DNA from: Pseudarthrobacter naphthalenicus
GTDB lineage: Bacteria > Actinomycetota > Actinomycetes > Actinomycetales > Micrococcaceae
Assembly: GCF_029076445.1 (NCBI RefSeq)
Contig: NZ_JARESG010000006.1
Coordinates: forward strand, 1 to 64,000
Direction of reading: 5' to 3'
DNA length: 64,000 nt
The translations under genes were made by a program, and so were the position numbers. The notes beneath the pieces are model-generated. The model did no database searches. It saw only the letters and a list, made by a program, of their open reading frames with translations, and was not told the DNA's origin. Below are positions 34,471 through 42,923 of the stretch, in pieces (the stretch's first letter is position 1; each line of letters begins with the position of its first letter).

Positions 34471-35985
34471 TTAGGCGCCGAACTTGGGGGTGTGGACGGT
34501 GCCGAGGGTGATGTGCACGGCCTGCTGGTCGGTGTAGAAGTCGATGGAGCGGTAGCCGCCCTCGTGGCCGAGGCCCGAGGCCTTGACGCCGCCGAACGGG
34601 GTGCGGAGGTCCCGGACGTTGTGGCTGTTGAGCCACACCATGCCGGCCTCGACGTTCTGGGAGAAGTTGTGCGCCCGGGTCAGGTTCTGGGTCCAGATGT
34701 AGGCGGCCAGGCCGTACTTGGTGTTGTTCGCCAGGGCGAGGGCTTCGTCGTCGTTCTCGAACGGGGTGATTGCAACCACCGGGCCGAAGATCTCCTCCTG
34801 GAAGATCCGCGCGTCCGGGGCGACGTCGGCGAACACCGTGGGCGCGATGTAGTTGCCCTCGGGCAGGTGGTCGGGGCGGCCGCCGCCGGCGAGGAGCCGG
34901 CCTTCGGACTTGCCGATCTCCACGTAGGAGGCCACCTTTTCGTAGTGCTCCGGGTGGACCAGGGCGCCCACCTGGGTCTTGGGATCGTGCGGATCGCCCA
35001 CCACGATGTTCTTGGCCCGGGCGGCGTACTTTTCGCAGAATTCGTCGTAGATGGCCCGTTCCACCAGGATGCGTGAGCCGGCGGTGCAGCGCTCGCCGTT
35101 CAGGGAGAAGACCCCGAACAGCGCCGAATCGATCGCGGCGTCCAGGTCGGCGTCGGCGAACACCACGCACGGGGACTTGCCGCCGAGTTCCATGGACAGG
35201 CCCTTGAGGTTGGCGGCGGCGTTGCGGAAGATCGTCTGGCCGGTGGTGGTCTCGCCGGTGAAGGAGATCAGCGGCACGTCCGGGTGCTTGACCAGGGCAT
35301 CGCCGGCTTCCTCGCCCAGGCCGTTGACCAGGTTGAACACACCGTCAGGCAGGCCGGCGTCCTTGAAGATGGCGGCCCACAGGGAGGCGGAGAGCGGGGT
35401 GAACTCGGCGGGCTTGAGGACCACGGTGTTGCCGGTGGCCAGGGCCGGGGCGAGCTTCCAGGATTCGAGCATAAACGGGGTGTTCCACGGGGTAATCAGG
35501 CCGGCGACGCCGATCGGCTTGCGGTTCACGTAGTTGATCTGGGAGCCCGGGACCTTCATGGCGTCGTCGAACTGGGCCACGATCAGGTCCGCGAAAAAGC
35601 GGAAGTTCTCGGCTGCGCGGAGGGCCTGGCCCTTGGCCTGGGTAATCGGCAGGCCGGTATCGAAGGTTTCGAGTTCGGCCAGGCGGGCTTCCTGGGCCTC
35701 GACGGCGTCGGCGATCCTGTTCAGGATCCGGGCGCGTTCGCGCGGCTTCATCCTGGGCCACGGGCCGTTCTTGAAGGCGTCACGGGCGGCGGCGACGGCG
35801 AGGTCGATGTCCTCTTTCTGGCCGGCCGCTGCGGTGGCGTAGTTGGTGTTGGACACCGGGTCCAGGACGTCGAAGGTCTTGCCGGACACCGAGTCCACGA
35901 ACTGGCCGTTGATGTAGTGCTGGATATGGGAGGGCAGGTCCTGCGGCACGTAATGCGTGCTGGCTTCTGCGGCAGTGAACGTCAT
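34471..35985 (-). CDS. hpaE: 5-carboxymethyl-2-hydroxymuconate semialdehyde dehydrogenase
   Basis: A 504-residue aldehyde dehydrogenase that oxidises the HpaD ring-cleavage product. It has the catalytic Glu in MELGGKSPC, the catalytic Cys in NGERCTAGSRI, and the PWNTPFMLESWKLAPAL cofactor region typical of HpaE. It is flanked on both sides by palindromic repeats that separate it from gntR and hpaD in the same strand order. Confidence 0.92.
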   Translation of the reverse strand: MTFTAAEASTHYVPQDLPSHIQHYINGQFVDSVSGKTFDVLDPVSNTNYATAAAGQKEDIDLAVAAARDAFKNGPWPRMKPRERARILNRIADAVEAQEARLAELETFDTGLPITQAKGQALRAAENFRFFADLIVAQFDDAMKVPGSQINYVNRKPIGVAGLITPWNTPFMLESWKLAPALATGNTVVLKPAEFTPLSASLWAAIFKDAGLPDGVFNLVNGLGEEAGDALVKHPDVPLISFTGETTTGQTIFRNAAANLKGLSMELGGKSPCVVFADADLDAAIDSALFGVFSLNGERCTAGSRILVERAIYDEFCEKYAARAKNIVVGDPHDPKTQVGALVHPEHYEKVASYVEIGKSEGRLLAGGGRPDHLPEGNYIAPTVFADVAPDARIFQEEIFGPVVAITPFENDDEALALANNTKYGLAAYIWTQNLTRAHNFSQNVEAGMVWLNSHNVRDLRTPFGGVKASGLGHEGGYRSIDFYTDQQAVHITLGTVHTPKFGA

Positions 35986-36008
35986 TGTTGTTTCCTTAGC
36001 TACTAGTC

Positions 36009-36071
36009 CAACGCGGGGTCACTTCTCGCCCAATGGGGGCCGTTTATCGGGCGTTAAGTGACCCCGCGTTG
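36009..36071. repeat. Perfect-ended palindrome between gntR and hpaE
   Basis: The 16-bp arms CAACGCGGGGTCACTT and AAGTGACCCCGCGTTG are perfectly complementary. An inner CTCGCCC/GGGCG pair extends the stem. It begins just before the hpaE start region and ends 3 bp from the gntR stop. A transcription-end or REP-like role is possible. Confidence 0.9.
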
Positions 36072-36073
36072 CT

Positions 36074-36745
36074 TTATTGGAGGGGTTGGGCCTGCGCGAG
36101 GTAGGCATCGAGGGTGGCGCTGCGGTGGAGCCGTGCTGCTTTTTCAATGGCGTCCGCGTCGGCGCCGGATTCGATGAGTCGGAGCAGCGACTCGTGCTCA
36201 TCCACGGAATTGTGGGCCCTGCCCGGGACGAAGCGGAAGGTTGAGGACCGCAGGGAGGCGAGCCGGTTCCAGCCGCTGTGGACGAGGCCCAGGATGTGCG
36301 GGTTGGGGCAGTGCTCGAACAGGACGCTGTGGAAGTCCTGGTTGAGCTGTGTGAAGCGAACCGGATCGAAGTGTTCCAGGCATTCGCGCATCTCCGCGTT
36401 CACCGCACGGGCACGGGCCACATCGGCCGGGCCGATCAGCGGAGCTGACAGCGCGGTGGCGGCGCCTTCGACGATGCTCAGCGTCTGCATGGTGTAGAGG
36501 TACTCGGTGGGGTCGATCCCCGCCACCGTGGCGCCAACGTTCCGCTCGAACTTCACCAGCCCCTCGGCCTCGAGCCGGCGGATGGCCTCGCGGACCGGCA
36601 CCACACTCACGCCCAGGTCTTTGGCGATGACCGCCAGGACCAGCCGGTAACCGGGAGTGTAGGTGCCTCCCACAATGCGTGCCTTGACCGCTTCGTAGGC
36701 CTGCTGGGACTTGCTGCCGGCGGCGGTTAGTGCGGTCTCAGTCAT
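36074..36745 (-). CDS. GntR-family regulator (FCD type) of the hpa genes
   Basis: A 223-residue regulator with winged HTH (about residues 15-75; IAKDLGVSVVPVREAIRRLE) and FCD domain (about 90-215). Its ATG overlaps the end of the FAH-RraA gene by 8 nt, so the two are co-expressed. A perfect 12-bp palindrome (ATCGTATACGAT) lies at the start of that transcript and is the likely operator for autogenous control. It is not related in effector domain detail to the GntR at 18734 beyond the family level. Confidence 0.85.
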   Translation of the reverse strand: MTETALTAAGSKSQQAYEAVKARIVGGTYTPGYRLVLAVIAKDLGVSVVPVREAIRRLEAEGLVKFERNVGATVAGIDPTEYLYTMQTLSIVEGAATALSAPLIGPADVARARAVNAEMRECLEHFDPVRFTQLNQDFHSVLFEHCPNPHILGLVHSGWNRLASLRSSTFRFVPGRAHNSVDEHESLLRLIESGADADAIEKAARLHRSATLDAYLAQAQPLQ

Positions 36746-38228
36746 TGGCTGGCCCTCTTCCCGTTCGTTCCCACTCCGCGTACCGGTTCTGCCACTCGGC
36801 GTTCATGGGGTAGAGGCCGTCAACGCTGTTGCCTTCCTGGACCATCTGGAAGATGAACGCTTCCTCCTTTTCCTGCTGGATGCAGTCCTCCACCAGTTCC
36901 TCGGCGAGGGCCGGCGGGATCACCAGGATGCCGTCGGAATCGGCCACGATGATGTCACCCGGCTGGACCGTGGCGCCGCCGCACGCGATGGTGATGTCCG
37001 TGTCCCACGGAATGTGGCGGCGGCCCAGCACGGCAGGGTGCGGGTTGGCAAAGTACGTGGGCATCTCCAGGCCGGCCACCGCGGTGTAGTCGCGGACGCC
37101 GCCGTCGGTGATGATCGCCGCGGCGCCGCGGACCTGGGCCCGGAGAGCGAGGATGTCGCCCACTGTCCCGGTGCCCTTCTCACCGCGGGCCTCCATCACC
37201 AGGATTTCGCCTTCGTTGACGGAATCGATGGCGCGCTTCTGGGCGTTGAAGCCGCCGCCGTGGGTCTTGAAGAGGTCCTCGCGGTTGGGGACGTACCGGA
37301 GGGTCCGGGCCAGGCCCACCACGCGCCGGTCGGGGCGGGTGGCCTGCAGCCCGTCGATGCTGACGTTGTTGAGGCCGCGTTTGCGCAGCTGGGAGGACAG
37401 GGTGGCGGTGGCCACGCTCTCCAGCTTGGCCTTCAGTTCGGGGGAGAGGGCAGGCACGACGGCGGCCGCTTCGGAGGGTGCCAAACCCGCCGCCTCGCGG
37501 GAACCGTACGCCTCCTCGCGCTGCAGGTCATCAACCATGGGTGCGGCACCAAACTCAGCGAACGGCGTCGTGCCTTCCGCCACGGAGGTGACCAGCCGGC
37601 CGGTGGTGAGGCGCCCGTCCGCGGTGCCGACCTCGACTTCGAGGACGTCGCCGGGCTTAGCCACAGAAGCGCCGGCCGGCGTGCCGGTGAGGATGATGTC
37701 CCCCTCCTCGAGCGTGAGCAGCTGGGACAGGTCCGCCACCAGCCGGGGGAACGGGAAAAGCAGGTCCCCCGTGGTGTCATCCTGGACGAGCTCCCCGTTG
37801 TGCCAGGTGCGGATGCGCAGGGTGGCGGGGTCCACGGCGTCTGCGGGGATGAGGGCGGGGCCTACCGGGGTGAAGCCGTCGCCGCCCTTGGACCGGAGGT
37901 TGGAGCCCTTGTCCGCGTAGCGCAAGTCGTAGACGCCCAGATCGTTGCTGGCGGTCACGGCGGCAACGTGGCTCCAGGCGTCCTCGATGCTGACCCGCCG
38001 TGCGGCCTTGCCGATGACCAGGGCAATCTCGCCCTCGTAGCCGAGCAGTTCGCACCCTGCGGGGCGTTCCACCGCGCTGCCGCTGAGGGACAGCGATGAC
38101 GAGGGCTTGAGGAAGTAGGACGGCTGGGCCGGCGTGCGGCCCCGCTGGGCGGCCCGGCTGGGGTAGTTGATGTGCACTGCGATCACCTTGCGTGCCGCTG
38201 CGAGGATGTCCCCGTTGACCTGCTCCAA
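36738..38228 (-). CDS. FAH-domain hydrolase/decarboxylase fused to an RraA-like domain
   Basis: A 496-residue two-domain protein. Residues about 20-240 are a fumarylacetoacetate-hydrolase fold (ELLGYEGEIALVIGKAARRV, LTGTPAGASVAKPGD), as in HpaG-type decarboxylase/isomerase. Residues about 290-490 are an RraA/HMG-aldolase-like domain (ARGEKGTGTVGDILALRAQ, GAAAIITDGGVRDYT, GDIIVADSDGILVIP). Escherichia coli HpaG instead joins two FAH domains. I chose the TTG start at 38228 because GAGGAG lies six bases upstream and all longer readings lack a site and cross the promoter. It is first in the hpa operon. RraA relatives can decarboxylate 2-oxo acids, so the fusion may cover the decarboxylase step. 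Confidence 0.82.
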   Translation of the reverse strand: MEQVNGDILAAARKVIAVHINYPSRAAQRGRTPAQPSYFLKPSSSLSLSGSAVERPAGCELLGYEGEIALVIGKAARRVSIEDAWSHVAAVTASNDLGVYDLRYADKGSNLRSKGGDGFTPVGPALIPADAVDPATLRIRTWHNGELVQDDTTGDLLFPFPRLVADLSQLLTLEEGDIILTGTPAGASVAKPGDVLEVEVGTADGRLTTGRLVTSVAEGTTPFAEFGAAPMVDDLQREEAYGSREAAGLAPSEAAAVVPALSPELKAKLESVATATLSSQLRKRGLNNVSIDGLQATRPDRRVVGLARTLRYVPNREDLFKTHGGGFNAQKRAIDSVNEGEILVMEARGEKGTGTVGDILALRAQVRGAAAIITDGGVRDYTAVAGLEMPTYFANPHPAVLGRRHIPWDTDITIACGGATVQPGDIIVADSDGILVIPPALAEELVEDCIQQEKEEAFIFQMVQEGNSVDGLYPMNAEWQNRYAEWERTGRGPAND

Positions 38229-38252
38229 AACCGTCTCCTCATCAAGTACGAA

Positions 38253-38294
38253 ATCGTATACGATGACTATTCCCCAACGAGTGAGGCCTGTCAA
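38253..38294 (-). promoter_or_regulatory. Promoter and palindromic operator of the hpa operon
   Basis: On the minus strand a consensus -35 TTGACA (38294-38289) is followed after 17 bp by AATAGT (38271-38266). ATCGTATACGAT (38253-38264), a perfect palindrome, covers the expected transcription start. This is the arrangement of a repressor site, and the GntR protein encoded second in the operon is the likely binder. Confidence 0.75.
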
Positions 38295-38383
38295 CCCCCA
38301 AATGGGAAGTAGTTTGAGGGTGAGTTTCATCCGGCAGAACCGGCCTGAGAGGCCTGGATGCACACTGCCTAAGGGTGTAACGC

Positions 38384-39037
38384 CTAGATGCGCAGTTCCA
38401 CTGCCTCGGCGATTCGCCGCGCAGCCGTGACCACCAGGTCCCCGTGATCTTTTCCCGGCGATTCCGATACCCGGGCGAGGGGCATTGCCAGGCAGACCGC
38501 GGCGACCATTCCTTCCCCGGTGCGCACGGGAGCGCTGACAGAGCCAAGGCCGGGAGTGCGGGAACCAACCGATTCAATCCAGCCGGTCAGGGACAACTCG
38601 GCAAGGGTGTCCTCTTCCGCGGCGAGGAGGCGGCCGCTGGAGCCTTGCGGCAGGAGCAGCCTGGAGCCTGCGGGCAGGGTGGCGCGGAGCTCGTGCCGGC
38701 TGTCGGCGCTGTAGAGGCAGACGCGTTCATCCCCCCGCCGCACCCACAGCTGCGCTGTCTCGCCGGTTTGGTCCCGGAGGTCATTGAGGACAGATATGCC
38801 GGCATTCTCGAGGGCTGACCGGACGAACCGGTCACCCATCCGAAACGCTCCGCTGTCCGTGCGGCGCAGGAAGTCATAGTCCGCGAGCTGCAGTGCAAGC
38901 CGGTGCGCCGTCGACAGCGACAGGCCGGTCCGCCGCGACAGCTCACTGGCTGACAAGGCGGACCGGCCCACGGCATCAAGGATGGCGGCGGCACGTTCGA
39001 GCGTGCGGTTGCTTCCGTTGGTCTCAGGAGAGGGCAT
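38384..39037 (-). CDS. IclR-family regulator
   Basis: A 217-residue IclR-type protein, shorter than the usual 250. The HTH (about residues 26-50; SASELSRRTGLSLSTAHRLAL) is complete, and the effector domain is compact (APVRTGEGMVAAVCLAMP). It lies 22 bp after the TPP enzyme gene in the same direction, so it may close that operon. It also adjoins the hpa promoter region, but the hpa genes already have a GntR regulator. Confidence 0.8.
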   Translation of the reverse strand: MPSPETNGSNRTLERAAAILDAVGRSALSASELSRRTGLSLSTAHRLALQLADYDFLRRTDSGAFRMGDRFVRSALENAGISVLNDLRDQTGETAQLWVRRGDERVCLYSADSRHELRATLPAGSRLLLPQGSSGRLLAAEEDTLAELSLTGWIESVGSRTPGLGSVSAPVRTGEGMVAAVCLAMPLARVSESPGKDHGDLVVTAARRIAEAVELRI

Positions 39038-39059
39038 ATGGCCAGCTTATGGCGTCCGC

Positions 39060-40748
39060 TCAGCCCTTGGCGGCCACGGACTCAGCCATGTATTCGGCCA
39101 CCACTTTTTGGGATATGGCAACGTCCAGGACATAAACGCCTTCCTCGTGAGTGGCGAGCCACTCCTGCAACCGGCCCAGGTCGGCCAGGGTGTGAGCTTT
39201 GGAGCCTTCCGCCCCCAAGGCGCGCCCGACGGCGGCAAAGTCCACTTCGTCAATCAGCATGGCCTGGTCATGGAGCCCCTTGGCAGCGTACTGGTGAAGT
39301 TCGGCCCCGTAGGCGGAGTCGTTGAGGACCACCACGACGCCCCTGCGCGTGGCCCGGAGGAAGGTTTCCAAATCGGCCAGGCCCATCAGGCCGCCGCCGT
39401 CACCGCTGACCAGGACGGTGGTGCGTTCCGGGCGAGCCACCGAGACGCCGGCGGCGGAGCCAAAGCCCATGCCAATGGACTGGAACGCCGTACCCACAAA
39501 GATCATGGCGTGCGGGTCCGGCACCGAAAGGTACATCGGCGCCCAGCCGATGAAATGCCCGCCGTCCATCACCACCGAGCGTTCTGCCGGGAGGATCCGG
39601 TCCAGGGCGGCGACGACGGCCCGGGGATTCAGGCGGCCGTCCGGACCGAACTCTGCCGCGTCTTCGCTGGGGTGCGAGGAGCGGAACTCCGCCTGGGACA
39701 CCTCCGGGACCCGGTCCCGCCAGGTGGGGGCGGCCGCGGGGATGCGTTTCAACAGCCCCTCGATAAAGGGGCGGATGTCGGCCCGGATGTACTCCGCTGC
39801 GCCCAGACCCGGGTCCGGCTCGTTGTCCACCCGGATGATCCTGGTGCTTGGCGGGAACAGGGTTCCGTAGCGTGTCTGGAAGGTGTTCAGGCTGGCTCCC
39901 ACCACCAGCACCACATCGGCCTGGCGGGCAACGTCGAGGCGGTGGCTGCGGGTGAAGCCACCGGCGATGCCCAGGTCCCAGGGGCTGTCAAAGGCGTTTG
40001 CTGCCATGACTGAGGTCATGAACAGTGCGCCGAGCCGGTCCCCCACACCGCGCAGCGGTTCAGTGGCCCGGGCCAACAGGGCACCGCGCCCCGCCAGAAT
40101 CAGCGGCCGTTCCGCGCCGGCGAGCAGGCCCGCGACCCGGTCCAGATCGTCCGGATCGGCAGGCCACGCCGGTTTGGCAGGCAGCGGTTCGAGCGGCTCG
40201 GGAACCGAAGGCGGCGCAGTGGCAAGGTCGTAGGGAATGGCCAGGACCACGGGCTGGACGGTCTGCAGTGCGAGATCGAATGCGCGGTGCGTAATGGCGG
40301 CGGCGTTGCCCGGGCGGGCCACCAGGGTAACCACACCCGCCGCCTTAGCAGCCTTGGCCTGGTCGATGTCGAAAGGACGGAGCCCGGTGGTGGGTGCATC
40401 ACCCGCCACCAAAACCAGCGGGATGCGGGCCATCCGGGCCTCGGCGAGGGTTGTATAGGCGTTGGCGAAGCCGGCGCCGTAGGTGGTGGTGGCGGCGGCA
40501 ACGCCTCCTGTTGCCCGGTGGTAGGCGTCCGCCATGGACACGGTGGCGGCTTCGTGCCGGGCCGAGGTGAACGGAAAACCGCGGCGCGTGAGCCTGCTGA
40601 TGAGGTGGACATTGCCGTTGCCCATCAGCCCGAACAGATGGCCTGCGCGCTCGGCCACCACGTCGGCGACGATCGCCGCCACATTGCCCTCGTCCGGGAG
40701 TTTGGTGGCGTTGCCGGTGGCTGGAACTTCGGTGCTGGTGCTGGTCAT
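39060..40748 (-). CDS. Thiamine-diphosphate-dependent enzyme of unknown substrate
   Basis: A 562-residue member of the acetolactate synthase/benzoylformate decarboxylase superfamily. The N-terminal domain carries the catalytic Glu (SARHEAATVSMADAY), and the C-terminal domain carries the diphosphate-binding GDG...N motif (SGDGGGLMGL through VVLNDSAYGAE). The start may be ATG 40748 (GAGAG upstream) or ATG 40760. It lies in a cluster with a 2-hydroxycarboxylate transporter, HMG-CoA-lyase-like protein and CoA transferase, suggesting decarboxylation or ligation of a 2-oxo acid. I do not recognise a specific enzyme. Confidence 0.8.
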   Translation of the reverse strand: MTSTSTEVPATGNATKLPDEGNVAAIVADVVAERAGHLFGLMGNGNVHLISRLTRRGFPFTSARHEAATVSMADAYHRATGGVAAATTTYGAGFANAYTTLAEARMARIPLVLVAGDAPTTGLRPFDIDQAKAAKAAGVVTLVARPGNAAAITHRAFDLALQTVQPVVLAIPYDLATAPPSVPEPLEPLPAKPAWPADPDDLDRVAGLLAGAERPLILAGRGALLARATEPLRGVGDRLGALFMTSVMAANAFDSPWDLGIAGGFTRSHRLDVARQADVVLVVGASLNTFQTRYGTLFPPSTRIIRVDNEPDPGLGAAEYIRADIRPFIEGLLKRIPAAAPTWRDRVPEVSQAEFRSSHPSEDAAEFGPDGRLNPRAVVAALDRILPAERSVVMDGGHFIGWAPMYLSVPDPHAMIFVGTAFQSIGMGFGSAAGVSVARPERTTVLVSGDGGGLMGLADLETFLRATRRGVVVVLNDSAYGAELHQYAAKGLHDQAMLIDEVDFAAVGRALGAEGSKAHTLADLGRLQEWLATHEEGVYVLDVAISQKVVAEYMAESVAAKG

Positions 40749-40784
40749 GGTTTCTCTCATCCTGCTGAATTCGGGCCCGGCGTC

Positions 40785-41321
40785 TCAGACGGACGGGACG
40801 AGGGGCTCTGCGTGCCGGTGCTTCCGCGTGAGCTCGGTGTAGGTGGCCGCGTTCCGGCGGCAGTGGTCAATTTCCTCGGCTGTGAGCGGGCGGCGCACCT
40901 TTCCGGGGACGCCTGCCACCAGGGATCCCGGCGGAACCTCGGTGCCCTCAAGGACCAGCGCGTTGGCGGCGATCAGGGAACCGGCCCCGATTACGGCTCC
41001 GTTGAGAACTGTGGCATTCATGCCGATCAGCGACCCGTCACCAACGGTGCAGCCGTGCAGGACGGCGCCGTGTCCCACGCTGACGTTGCTGCCGATCCGG
41101 GCCGGGTAGCCGGGGTCGGCGTGAACAACAGCGCCGTCCTGGATGTTGCTGCCCGCACCGATGCTGATGTCCTCCATATCCGCCCGGACAACGGCGCCGT
41201 AAAAGATTCCGGTACCGGCACCAATGGCCGCAGATCCGACGACGACGGCGGTGGGAGCTATCCAGGCGTCTTCGGAGAGTGCGGGGTTGCGGCCGTCGAC
41301 GGCCAGGATGTGTGCAGTCAT
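40785..41321 (-). CDS. Gamma-carbonic anhydrase-like hexapeptide-repeat protein
   Basis: A 178-residue left-handed beta-helix protein with repeated hexapeptides (IGAGSNIQDGAVVHAD, VGHGAVLHGCTVGDGSLIG). Its histidines resemble the zinc ligands of the gamma-CA group (VVHADPGYP, VGHGAVLHG). Relatives include YrdA, PaaY and CaiE, several of which accompany CoA-ester pathways, where PaaY acts as a thioesterase. Its position beside a CaiB-type CoA transferase fits that link. True carbonic anhydrase activity is not implied. Confidence 0.82.
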   Translation of the reverse strand: MTAHILAVDGRNPALSEDAWIAPTAVVVGSAAIGAGTGIFYGAVVRADMEDISIGAGSNIQDGAVVHADPGYPARIGSNVSVGHGAVLHGCTVGDGSLIGMNATVLNGAVIGAGSLIAANALVLEGTEVPPGSLVAGVPGKVRRPLTAEEIDHCRRNAATYTELTRKHRHAEPLVPSV

Positions 41322-41345
41322 GGGTTCCCTTAGATGAGGTGGAAG

Positions 41346-41378
41346 GGCGGTGCCCCGCAGAACGTGCGGGGCACCGCC
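41346..41378 (-). terminator. Hairpin between the 2HCT transporter and gamma-CA genes
   Basis: Perfect 14-bp arms GGCGGTGCCCCGCA and TGCGGGGCACCGCC are separated by a 5-nt loop. There is no clear T-tract, so it may only attenuate read-through into the downstream gamma-CA and TPP genes. Confidence 0.65.
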
Positions 41379-41428
41379 GTCGTGATTCCGTGTTGCTGTG
41401 TGAGAAGACGTTGCTGGCTGACAGGCCG

Positions 41429-42862
41429 CTAGACGAGGAACGGGACGATCAGCGACGTGACGAAGAGGACCAGCGCACCGCCGAGGCGGTTGGTCAGCGC
41501 CGCGAAGGGCATGAGGTGCATGCGGTTCGCGGCGCTCAGGACGGACACGTCACCGCTGCCGCCGGTGTCGGCCATGACCAGGCCCGGCGTGATGGAGGCC
41601 TCAACGAAGTTGAACTTCACCAGCCAGCCCAGGACGCCCGAGGAAAGCGTGGCAATCACCACGGTGCAGACGGTGAGCAGGATGAACAGCGGATTGCTGA
41701 GCGCGGCGAAGACCTGGGTCATGTCGATGTAGGTGATGCTGACGCCGACCAGCAGGGCGGGCACCAGGATGGCGCCGATCAGGTCGCCCCAATCGGCTGT
41801 GGAGTCCTCCACGTCCTGCGGGAGCAGTTTGAAGATTTTCACGGCGGCCGCGGCGAGGATAGTCCAGGCGTAGGGGTGCAGGCCGGGAATGAAGGCGGCC
41901 ACCAGGTTGCCGAAAATGAACAGGCTGCCGGCAATGAGCAGGCCCTTGCCGAGGGCGATGAACGAGGAAGTGTCGCGCTTGGGAGGGAGGGTGAGCTCGT
42001 CGGACCGGCCGCTGATCCGCAGCAACTGGCCATGACCGTTGAAGCCGACGAAGAGTTGCTTTTTACGCTTGCCGAGCCCGTTGTAGATGCCGGCGATGAG
42101 GATGCACACCACGTTGGCCATCACGACGGCGGACATCAGGTCGCCCATAAAGGCTGCGGAATCGCCGCCGGTCGCCGAGGCGTACATCTTGGACATGGGA
42201 AGGGCGCCGACGCCCAGGCCGCCGGCCATGATGGGGGCGGCGATAAAGAGGATCCCCTCGATGAAGCCGAACCCGGTCACCGAGGCGAGCAGCCCCACCA
42301 GGACAAACGTGGCGATGAGGCAGCCGACGACGGGGACCGCGAAGCGCGGGCCTGCCTTCAGCAGCAGGGCCCGGGGCATGCCGAGGATGGAGCCGGCAAT
42401 GATGCCCACCACGAAGAAGTCCAGGAAGCCGTGGCCGTCGACGAAGTTCTTGACCACTGTGACCATGTTTTCGGGCATCACGCCAAGGAACACCAGGGTG
42501 GCCGGGACGAAGGTGCACAGGATGGTGGGGAGGCCGAAGTCGCGGACAACCGGGAACAGGTTGCCGAGCCAGATAAACAGGCCGCCCAGCAGGATGGTGG
42601 TGGCAAAGCCCACCACCATGGTGTCCGGAAGGTGGCCCGTGAGGGCAGCGATGACCACCAGGCCGGCGAGGACGAGATAGAGGGGAGCGGGGACGCTGGC
42701 GATGCGGAAGCCCAGCCGGCCGGGGTAGTGCGTCCCGGGCCGTGGTCCCGCAGTGCGCGTTACCGGATGCTCGATTCCGCCGGCGGGGCCGGGGGAGGTC
42801 TCGTTCATGGCTGGATCCGTTGGTTGGGTTGAGGATTCCGTGGTGCGTGGACTTGTAGACAT
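41429..42862 (-). CDS. 2-hydroxycarboxylate transporter family symporter
   Basis: A 477-residue membrane protein of the 2HCT family (CitS, MaeN, CimH) with about 11 hydrophobic segments and a hydrophilic N-terminal stretch of about 50 residues. MAGGLGVGALPMSKMYA corresponds to the Gly-rich reentrant loop of CitS, and VMADTGGSGDVSVLSAANRM to the second loop. ATG 42862 has GGAG six bases upstream. Substrates in the family are citrate, malate, lactate and citramalate; which is used here cannot be read. It lies 61 bp after the HMGL-like gene in the same direction. Confidence 0.88.
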   Translation of the reverse strand: MSTSPRTTESSTQPTDPAMNETSPGPAGGIEHPVTRTAGPRPGTHYPGRLGFRIASVPAPLYLVLAGLVVIAALTGHLPDTMVVGFATTILLGGLFIWLGNLFPVVRDFGLPTILCTFVPATLVFLGVMPENMVTVVKNFVDGHGFLDFFVVGIIAGSILGMPRALLLKAGPRFAVPVVGCLIATFVLVGLLASVTGFGFIEGILFIAAPIMAGGLGVGALPMSKMYASATGGDSAAFMGDLMSAVVMANVVCILIAGIYNGLGKRKKQLFVGFNGHGQLLRISGRSDELTLPPKRDTSSFIALGKGLLIAGSLFIFGNLVAAFIPGLHPYAWTILAAAAVKIFKLLPQDVEDSTADWGDLIGAILVPALLVGVSITYIDMTQVFAALSNPLFILLTVCTVVIATLSSGVLGWLVKFNFVEASITPGLVMADTGGSGDVSVLSAANRMHLMPFAALTNRLGGALVLFVTSLIVPFLV

Positions 42863-42923
42863 CATCGTCTCCGAAAGTGTGTAGGAATTGTTTGATGTGC
42901 TTCTGTTTTTTGGGGGAGGGCTT

